64,000 bases of DNA. Source: Linanthus parryae (taxonomy: Eukaryota > Streptophyta > Magnoliopsida > Ericales > Polemoniaceae). The stretch lies in NCBI GenBank assembly GCA_023055425.1, contig JALGPY010000003.1, positions 25,107,001 to 25,171,000 of the forward strand, written 5' to 3'. The notes below the pieces were generated by a model. That model was not told where the DNA came from. It ran no database searches and saw nothing but the letters and a program-made list of their open reading frames with translations. Position 1 is the first letter of the stretch. Each line of letters begins with the position of its first letter. The position numbers and the translations under genes were made by a program. This document shows positions 57,901-64,000 of this stretch, one piece after another.

Positions 57901-58903
57901 TTTTCTGGTCTTGTATGTGGATGACATACTACTCATTGGAAACGACATTCCCATGCTGCAATCTGTGAAAGATTGGCTAGGAAAGTGTTTCTCAATGAAA
58001 GACTTAGGGGAAGCAGCCTATATACTCGGTATAAAGATCTATAGAGATAGATCTAAGAGGTTGCTAGGCCTAAGTCAAAGTACATATATTGACAAGGTGT
58101 TGAAACGGTTCAACATGCAAGATTCCAAGAAGGGATTCTTGCCCATGTCACATGGAATCACTCTTTCGAAGAATGGTTGTCCTTCCAATGAGATTGAGAA
58201 GGAACGCATGAGTAGGATTCCCTATGCCTCGGCCATAGGATCCATCATGTACGCCATGTTATGTACTAGACCAGATGTGTCATATGCCTTGAGTATGACA
58301 AGCAGATACCAATCCAATCCAGGTGAGAGTCACTGGATTGCAGTCAAGAACATCCTAAAGTACTTGAGAAGAACTAAGGATGCTTTCTTGATGTTTGGCG
58401 GTGAGGAAGAGTTGCGTGTAAGGGGTTACACTGATGCAAGCTTCCAAACCGATAGAGATGACTTTAGATCACAGTCGGGATATGTGTTTTGCCTGAATGG
58501 AGCAGCGGTGAGCTGGAAGAGTTCCAAGCAAGAGACGGTAGCTGATTCTACAACAGAGGCTGAGTACATTGCTGCAAATGGCGCAGCAAAGGAGGCTGTT
58601 TGGATCAGAAAGTTTGTTTCTGAACTTGGTGTGGTCCCTAGCATTGCGGATCCAGTGGAGTTGTTCTGTGACAACACTGGGGCGATCGCGCAATCAAAGG
58701 AACCAAGATCGCACCAGAAGTCCAAGCACGTGCTCAGGAAGTTCCATCTGATTCGAGATATTATCGATAGAGGAGACGTTCGGATATGCAAGATTCCTAC
58801 AGATGATAATCTGTCAGACCCGCTTACAAAGCCTCTCACGCAGTGGAAGCATGAAGGGCACACTAGGAGTATGGGCATACGAGATGCGCCAGATTGGCTC
58901 TAG
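54953..58903 (+). CDS. gag-pol: Copia Gag-Pol polyprotein, intact, 1316 aa
   Basis: Start chosen at MANNSSSSQHSLRS, the usual beginning for this family. An upstream in-frame ATG at 54923 adds ten residues. Gag occupies about residues 1-280, with a CCHC knuckle C254-C257-H262-C267. The protease centre is VLDTGCGSH with D302. Integrase has the HHCC region HCRLGH...CEACLLGK (about 436-476) and triad D498, D561 and E597, followed by the ERRNRTLLDMVRSMM segment. RT has YVDD at 988-991 (LYVDDILLIGND). RNase H has YTDASFQTD and DSTTEAEYIA. The order PR-INT-RT-RH is that of copia. No stops or frameshifts are seen. The stop TAG lies four bases before the PPT. Confidence 0.96.
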   Translation: MANNSSSSQHSLRSVLEKDKLSGTNFLDWYRNLRIVLKQEKKLYAIEEQVPEGPENQTPAALKAYQKRVDDANDAACLMLCTMTSELQKQHENMNAVDMIEHLKQLFQEQARVERYEVSKALFKCHLAEGNPVGPHVLRMIGYLENLARLGFPVGQELATDLVLQSLPESYGQFIMNYNMNEIVKPLPDLLNMLRTAEQSINKGKGKAIMMVHKGKGKKFASSSKGKDKSVAKSKEQALKPVGGIAKVVTKGECHYCSQPGHWRRNCPKYLEDKRLGIVIPPPPGIFVVDVNLTVSTSWVLDTGCGSHICRNMQDLKRSKRLAKGEVDLRVGNGAKVAALAIGVCELSLPSGLVLELNNCYFVPAMSRNIISISCLDKEGFIISIKNNCCSFYLNNIHYFSAQLFNGLYVLDLSNPVYNINTKRIKINDLNPAYLWHCRLGHINEKRVSRLHKDGLLDSFDFESYETCEACLLGKMTKSPFNKKGERTSEQLALIHTDVCGPFATPARGGYVYFITFTDDYSRYGFVYLMRAKSESFEVFKEFKNEVEKQLGKSIKALRSDRGGEYLSQEFDDYLRECGIVSQLTPPGTPQWNGVSERRNRTLLDMVRSMMCQTDLPLSFWGYALLSAAFTINRVPSKSVMKTPYEMWSGRRPTLSFMRIWGCDVYVKRLQSDKLGPKSDKCKFVGYPKETKGYYFYNPTENKVFVARTGVFLERELVSKEASGRNVELEEVQEPQITEPIMEHEQESQAVVDPPVQVTQELRRSSRVRQEPERYGLLVTDSGDTMLIDDEPTTYEEAMNGPDSQKWLEAMRSEMESMYTKKVWTLVEPPDGARPIGCKWVFKKKIDMDGNVITYKGRLVAKGFRQIHGIDYDETFSPVAMTKSIRILLAIAAYYDYEIWQMDVKTAFLYGNLLEDVYMIQPEGFEDPKQANKVCKLQRSIYGLKQASRSWNRRFDEVVKEFGFIRNEDESCVYKKVSGSSVAFLVLYVDDILLIGNDIPMLQSVKDWLGKCFSMKDLGEAAYILGIKIYRDRSKRLLGLSQSTYIDKVLKRFNMQDSKKGFLPMSHGITLSKNGCPSNEIEKERMSRIPYASAIGSIMYAMLCTRPDVSYALSMTSRYQSNPGESHWIAVKNILKYLRRTKDAFLMFGGEEELRVRGYTDASFQTDRDDFRSQSGYVFCLNGAAVSWKSSKQETVADSTTEAEYIAANGAAKEAVWIRKFVSELGVVPSIADPVELFCDNTGAIAQSKEPRSHQKSKHVLRKFHLIRDIIDRGDVRICKIPTDDNLSDPLTKPLTQWKHEGHTRSMGIRDAPDWL

Positions 58904-58906
58904 TGC

Positions 58907-58917
58907 AAGTGGGAGAC
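58907..58917 (+). other. Polypurine tract of copia element
   Basis: aagtgggagac directly before the 3' LTR. Confidence 0.88.
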
Positions 58918-60348
58918 TGTTGGAATAGATGCCCTAGAGGCAATCTAGTTTAGTATGAATTTGTAATTGGCTAGAAATTCATTTATTATTTATTGGATAT
59001 TTAATATAATGAAGTCCTTAGATTTACAATTGTGTTGTTTATCTTAAATATCCCTAGTCAAGTATAATGATTAAATGGGACAATCATCTATAGACTAGTA
59101 TGGGGTTGGATTGATATGGAGATATCACGATCCAACACATAGGTGTGCATTACGGAATGTTGCACTGGATTGACCCATTACCGAGAAGGCTACATACACG
59201 TTATGTTGAGTCACAAGTGCTTCTCGGGTACAATGGTATTGTCATCCTTAGACTTGAAGTCACTAGATATTCTAGTTGTGGATCATTGTGATCTTGGTAG
59301 CGTTAAACGCTACACCGTAACTGGGTAGTTATAAAGGCGTGTACTGGATACAATGAGAAGCAAGCTTAGAGATCGTAGTGGACGTAGAGAGGATTTGCCC
59401 CTCCCACATAACGGGAGCAAATATCCAAGGCCACTCGAGGATAGTGCTTATAGAATGTCTGGCCAGACTCAAATAAATCAATATATGAGATATTGATGTT
59501 ATTTGCACGAATAAGGCTATTCCATGGATCGAGAAACTAGGGATTGGATATACGAGTGTGACTTGTATGTCTCGTGTCCAACCCGGATATGGAGGCAAAG
59601 GGATGAGACAATTACTTGTACAAGGTTGTCTAGATGACTATTCTATTAGTTGGCTAGAATGGATGTTTTGCTAGAAACCGCTCCATATTAGCAAAGAGTT
59701 GCTACCAACTAGATAGAACCTATGGGGTCACACGCTATATAGAGTTGTACTAGATTGTGGAATTAATTAATTGGATTAATTAATTAGAAGGATCACTTTG
59801 CAAACCCTTGCAAACTTAGTAGGGACTAATTTGCAAGGAAGGGACTAAATTGAATTCTAGTAGGACTAGAATAAGTCCTTTAGGTAGTTAACAAGAAGTT
59901 GTTGGACTATATAAAGGACCCTCCTCCTTCCTTCCCTACACACTTTATGCTCTAGAGAGAACATAACAAGAGTAGGAGAGAACAAAGGAGAGAGAGAGCA
60001 AGCCACAAAGAGGGACGCCGCCTCTTTGCCGCCGCCCCCCTTGTCCCCGACGCCACAAAGGGCCGAGCCCCTTTTGGTGCCTCGTTTTGCGTGATTTCTT
60101 CACCCTCCTTTCAATCCGGGCTAGCACCAAGGTGATTGGAGATCTAGGAACGACTCTAGGCGTGGATCAACTATAGAGAACGTGACACTATTCGCGTTTG
60201 AAGTCATCAAGGAGAACCCAAAGGTGTGTTTATGATTTCTTACCTTCACTATCGTTATGCATCTAGACTTGTGATCCTTGGAGGGTTTTGCATGGTTGTT
60301 TGTTTGATTATGCTTCCGTTTGCGCGATCCATGAATCAAAACCCTACA
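58918..60348 (+). repeat. 3' LTR of copia element
   Basis: 1431 bp, with one visible difference from the 5' LTR (cct versus ccc near 60021). The TATA box is at about 59906. Confidence 0.96.
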
Positions 60349-60353
60349 CACGG

Positions 60354-60383
60354 AGGTCTCCCTGCCGGAATCTCTTGTGCACA
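60354..60383 (+). repeat. 3' LTR of element A, last 30 bp
   Basis: Completes the LTR begun at 51268. It ends ttgtgcaca at 60383 and is followed by the GAAGG duplication (60384-60388) and the outer pol. Confidence 0.9.
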
Positions 60384-61980
60384 GAAGGCTAATACTGTTG
60401 CTGATGCTTTGAGTCGGAAGTCCAGAGGGATTGTTGCAAGTATTTTGATCAGAGAATGGCGTATGATAAGCTCAATTAATGACTATAATTTGAGTTTAGA
60501 GGAGCAGAACGACTTATGTTTTCTTGGAAGCTTAGTTGCTACACCTACTCTACTTACTAGAGTTATTGAGGCTCAACGACGGGATTCTGAGTTAGTGGAA
60601 GTCAAAAAGCAATTAAGAGAGGGCAATGCAAAAGACGGTTGGTCTATCCATGCAGATGATAGCTTGAGGCTTAGAGGAAGGGTATTTTTCCAAATGTGGA
60701 TCATTTAAGAGAAGATGTACTTAAGGAGTTTCACCATTCTCGTTTAGCAGTTCATCCAGGTGGGACTAAGATGTATCGTGATATGTGTCGACAGTACATT
60801 TGGAATGGGATGAAGAGAGATATTTCCCAAATTGTGTCTAGATGTTTGACTTGTCAGCAAGTTAAGGCAGAACACCAGAGACAAGCAGGATTATTACAGC
60901 CTTTGCCCATAGCTGAGTGGAAGTGGGAACACGTTACTATGGATTTCGTTTCTGGATTTCCTAGATCACCTAGGGGACATGACTCTGTTTTGGGTTATTG
61001 TTGATCGTTTGACCAAGTCAGCTCATTTCTTGCCTATTCGTATGGCTGACTCATTAGATGTCCTGAGTCAACTCTATATCAGAGAGATAATTCGATTGCA
61101 TGGAGTTCCAGTATCTATTGTTTCTGATAGAGACCCAAGATTCACTTCTCACTTTTGGCAGAGTTTGCAACATGCCCTAGGTTCTCAATTATGCTTTAGT
61201 ACAGCTTTTCACCCTCAGACAGACGGCCAATCTGAGAGGACTATTCAGATATTGGAAGACATGCTTAGAGCTTGTGTCATGGATCTTAAAGGTAGTTGGG
61301 AAGATCATTTACCTCTTGTGGAGTTTGCTTACAATAACAGCTTTTAGGCTAGCATTGGGATGATATGGTAGACCTTGTAGATCACCATTATGTTGGGCTG
61401 AAGTTGGAGACACTCCTATTCTAGGACCTGAGCTTGTCATGGAGACAACCGAGAAGATTAAGCTTATTAGATAGAGACTTCTTACAGCTCAGAGTCGTAA
61501 GAAAAGTTAAGCTGATAAGAGGCGTAGACCTTTGTATTTTGAGGTGGGTGATCATGTGTTCCTAAAAGTTATGCCAAGAAGGGGTTTAATTCGGTTTGGA
61601 AAGAAGGGAAAGTTATCGCCACGTTTCATTGGCCCGTTTGAGGTCCTATAAAGAGTTGGTGACGTTGCTTATCGTTTGGCATTGCCGCCTCAACTTTAAG
61701 GAGTTCATAGTGTATTTCATGTTTCTATGTTGAGGAAATATGAGCCTGATCCATCTCATGTCTTGCATTATGAGGATTTAGACGTATCTGATGACATTTT
61801 ATTCGAGGAGAAACCTATACGAGTTTTGGACCACCAAGAGAAGATACTCCGAGGACGAGTCATTCCTTTAGCGAAAGTTTTATGGAGTCGTGGAGGTATT
61901 GAAGAAATGACATGGGTGTGAGAAGTGTTAATGCGGGAGAATTACCCACAATTATTTTCACCAGAAGGTATGTTTTAAAT
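60384..61980 (+). pseudogene. pol: Outer element RNase H end, integrase and chromodomain, decayed
   Basis: Resumes with ANTVADALSRKSRG, the end of RNase H. Frameshifts or stops lie near 60690, 60985, 61346, 61469, 61649, 61699 and 61919. The integrase zinc region (HHSRLAVHPGG...CLTCQQVK) is at 60730-60860. Catalytic motifs are [16 protein letters not shown] and [11 protein letters not shown]. The C-terminal part (FHVSMLRKYEPDPSHVL) leads into a chromodomain-like segment, IPLAKVLWSRGGIEEMTWV (about 61860-61920), as in chromoviruses. In those elements it is thought to guide integration to heterochromatin. Confidence 0.93.
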
Positions 61981-61997
61981 TTTGAGGACAAAATTTC

Positions 61998-62013
61998 TTT
62001 AAGGGGGTAGATA
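61998..62013 (+). other. Polypurine tract of outer element
   Basis: tttaagggggtagata directly before the 3' LTR (TG at 62014). Confidence 0.85.
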
Positions 62014-63926
62014 TGTAATGACCGCATTTTGTGAAGCTTATATTACTTCAGTGAATTTCATGACTAAGCACTTAGTATTTTGATGTGTCTTTATCTGCCG
62101 AACTATAATAGTTAAGCTCGTCCAGAAAGACACCAGAAGTTCTAATATCTTCTCTAATAGCTAAATTAAGGATAAAAATATTTAGGAAATAATTAGTACT
62201 AATCATACTGCTTAAGTGTTAATTAGCTTAGTTAATCATGATTAGTACATAATGACATGCAGTATGTTAGCTTGTATATGTGTTACTGCATGATTGACAC
62301 GTAGGGTGACACATGTCACTACCTTAGCCACTGTCCTAGATGTTTGACACACAGCCCCACTGCGTGTCGTCGTGTGGTAGCTTCTGTTACATAAGCGACA
62401 TGTGCCCTACTGCAAGTCAGATGCTTCTGACACATAACCTCCCTATGTGTCACCGTCATAGCCTCCTGCATTTGCATGATCGACACGTCGGAGGACACGT
62501 GTCACGCTATGGAGCCTTATCCTTACATAAATGACACATTGGTGGACACATGTCACAGTCTGGTATACTGCTATGCATGCATGACACGCAGGAGGCATGT
62601 GTCGCGATTCGGTGACGTGCTTTGCATGCTTGACACACGCCCCTACTGTGTGTCATCGCGTGGCACCTTCCTTGTGCATGGTTGACATGTGTCTGACACG
62701 TGTCATGTCCTGGGAACTCCTTCCTTGCGTGATGCCACGTGTCCCGCGACTCATCGCGACGTGATTGGTCACCCTCCCCTATAAATAGAACTTGTCGTTA
62801 GATTTATTCTCATTCTAAAATTCAGTCAAGTACTAGAGAGAGATAGTAAGAGTTGCGGAGAATATTCTCGATATATTACTCGGAGGTTCTGGAGGTTCTT
62901 ATTATTTTATTAGCAGCTTCGTCGGACCGAGGTAGGGAATCTCAACCTTATAGCCCTAAATGTATTGCGTTGTCTGCTTATATGCTAGTCGTTGTACTGC
63001 TTAGATATATTCATTATAAATGTCTAATTGCCATTACTGTGTCGATGTTATACATGATTATTGTGAATTTGAAAATTGATATATGATTCATGTGGAGATG
63101 CTGTCAAATTGTTATTTGAGTATTTGAATCATACAGAGATGCTGTTGAAATTGCTATTCGAATATGCTGTTGATATTCGTGACTATGCTGGATACATGCT
63201 ATTAACTGTGTTGATTGTTGATATGCTGTTACCATGATGATATTGTCGATATTTCTGTTCATGCACGATTTGCATGTGAAATTAAATATGAAAGTGGAAA
63301 GATAAATCGACGGGGTTAGGGATTGTACATCCCTTGGGTCAAAGACCCTGATTGCACCCGATGCCTGGTGTAGAAAGCACTGACGGCCTGATGGCAGGTA
63401 GGTACTCCGCTCCTAGCTGAGTGCGCGTATGCGAAGGTAGGCTGACTCACTCCTAGCTGCGAGCGCGTATGTGAGCACCCCATGTTCCATGAAGATAATA
63501 AAACGAGTAAAGAATTGCATATGCATGACTTGACATATACGTGTTTATATTGAACTGTGATAGCATGATTATGTGATACGTGTACCACGAAACAATACGT
63601 GCTTGGACTGTTTCTTTGATGTTCTCTACTGAGCTTGCAGTAAGCTCACCCCTACCCATTTGTTGGAACAAGTTATAGTGGTGATGACGGTTCAGTCCCT
63701 GAGTTGTCTTAGCTGTTTGGAGTGCTAGCTTGTTTATAGCTTTTGAGACGAGTCTCAACTTGTTTTATATGTAATATAGTTGGGTTGGGAACCATTAGTA
63801 GCTCTGACTACTCTGTAATGTATTTCAGTTGTGTAATAAAAGTTGGAGTTGTTCAGTTCACCACTTGTTCGATTAGTTCATTTTATTTATTTAAAAAAAA
63901 AATCACCCCGGTTCACGGGCGTGACA
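62014..63926 (+). repeat. 3' LTR of outer Tekay-like element
   Basis: Intact TGTAATGACC start and GTGACA end. It repeats the CACGTG inverted-repeat array (about 62295-62750) and keeps a good TATA box (ctataaata, about 62780). It aligns with the 5' LTR along the whole length with scattered substitutions and small indels. Confidence 0.93.
62295..62750. promoter_or_regulatory. U3 array of ACACGTGTC inverted repeats, second copy
   Basis: Counterpart of 2829-3285. Several units have changed by single bases (for example gacacatgtc at about 62310 against gacacgtgtc in the other LTR), so some CACGTG cores are lost here and kept there. Confidence 0.65.
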
Positions 63927-64000
63927 CAAAATTCGTCGTAATTGTTCTTCTTGTGAAATAAAGGGTGCTTTTTCGTTGTGGACGTAGTTAGCGAATCTTT
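63927..64000. other. Target duplication CAAAA and right flank
   Basis: CAAAA (63927-63931) followed by 69 bp of flanking DNA. Nothing recognisable. Confidence 0.7.

Larger units (their letters stand above)
51867..60348 (+). mobile_element. Intact Ty1/copia element, Angela/Tork type
   Basis: 8482 bp, bounded by CACGG (51862-51866 and 60349-60353). LTRs of 1431 bp each (51867-53297 and 58918-60348) show one visible difference (C/T near 52969). It has an initiator tRNA-Met PBS, a 1.65-kb leader, one uninterrupted 1316-residue polyprotein and a PPT. The LTR start TGTTGGAATAGATGCCCTAG and the RNase H region (PYASAIGSIMYAMLCTRPD) resemble Angela/BARE-type copia elements. It is the youngest element in the window and has no visible defect, so it could still be active. 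Confidence 0.95.
22978..60383 (+). mobile_element. Element A: Tat/Retand-like Ty3/gypsy element with antisense gene, itself interrupted
   Basis: Bounded by GAAGG (22973-22977 and 60384-60388). The 5' LTR is 22978-23607. The 3' LTR starts at 51268 and is split by a copia insertion. In order: PBS, gag, protease, RT, the inverted element B (27489-41587), RNase H and integrase (41588-44055), a 54-bp tandem array, a spacer, an antisense intron-bearing gene (50548-46245), PPT, LTR. RT motifs (CVDFRDLNRFCPKDDFPLP, MPFGLKNAGATYQRAM) place it in the Tat group of non-chromoviral Ty3 elements, where an extra antisense ORF after pol is known (for example gene23 of maize Grande). All coding parts carry disabling changes. 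Without B and copia it would be about 14.8 kb. Confidence 0.88.
2548..63926 (+). mobile_element. Outer element: Ty3/gypsy chromovirus, Tekay/Del type, nested and decayed
   Basis: LTRs of about 1.9 kb (2548-4453 and 62014-63926) lie inside a CAAAA target duplication. An initiator tRNA-Met PBS follows the 5' LTR and a PPT (AAGGGGGTAG) precedes the 3' LTR. Gag, protease, RT, RNase H, integrase and a C-terminal chromodomain can all be found in order, but they are broken by stops and frameshifts. They are also physically split by three insertions: Athila at 5256, the mini-element at 20987, and the A/B/copia complex at 22978. The wide LTR divergence (about 3-4% by eye over the first 650 bp) makes it the oldest element here. 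Removing the inserts would leave an element of roughly 8.5 kb. Confidence 0.93.

Noticed and set aside
22978..60383. Reading the A/B complex as one element with an internal inverted duplication
   Set aside because: B has its own LTR terminus abutting A's pol and independent mutations throughout. Insertion of a second copy followed by a deletion fits better.

Overview
This window is a stack of nested LTR retrotransposons from a flowering-plant genome. The evidence is plant Ty3 and Ty1/copia lineages, plant-type LTRs, and primer-binding sites for initiator tRNA-Met and tRNA-Asp. I see no ordinary host gene. The species cannot be told from the sequence. Host-side DNA is limited to about 2.5 kb on the left, which holds a decayed copia RNase H fragment, and about 70 bp on the right.

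Layout. (1) The outermost and oldest element is a Ty3/gypsy chromovirus of Tekay/Del type, 2548-63926, flanked by the 5-bp target duplication CAAAA. Its gag-pol is decayed and split into four pieces by later insertions. (2) An intact Athila-type element, 5256-19302 (duplication ACAGC), sits in the outer gag. Its LTRs are almost identical. It has an 1802-residue polyprotein, a separate 558-residue env-position ORF and an 835-bp hAT-like element, 16612-17446. (3) A 1.48-kb non-autonomous mini-element, 20987-22467 (duplication GGAGT), sits in the outer RT. It keeps only LTRs, PBS, PPT and a short internal region. (4) A Tat/Retand-like Ty3 element, here called A, lies at 22978-60383 (duplication GAAGG) in the outer RNase H. 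(5) A second copy of the same family, here called B, lies in inverted orientation inside A's pol at 27489-41587. Its 3' LTR is gone and the junction is sealed by a 28-bp copied filler. (6) An intact, very young Angela/Tork-type copia element, 51867-60348 (duplication CACGG), sits in A's 3' LTR.

A and B carry, downstream of gag-pol and on the opposite strand, a gene with a plant-mobile-domain-like N-terminus and five introns. The splice sites, intron phases and exon lengths agree between the two copies. Introns of this kind can persist in a retrotransposon only because they are antisense to the genomic RNA. A 54-bp hairpin tandem array lies between the two convergent coding units. The mini-element has kept the promoter-like region of this antisense gene and nothing else internal.

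The Athila element carries about 42 copies of a 14-bp near-palindrome in three blocks. The LTR block and the internal block each end exactly 84 bp upstream of a TATA box. One TATA is the LTR promoter and the other precedes the env-position ORF. This suggests one regulatory module used for two promoters.

Relative ages, from LTR differences counted by eye: outer Tekay about 3-4% (first ~650 bp), mini-element about 3%, A about 1%, Athila about 0.2%, copia one visible difference in 1431 bp. These are hand counts, not alignments.
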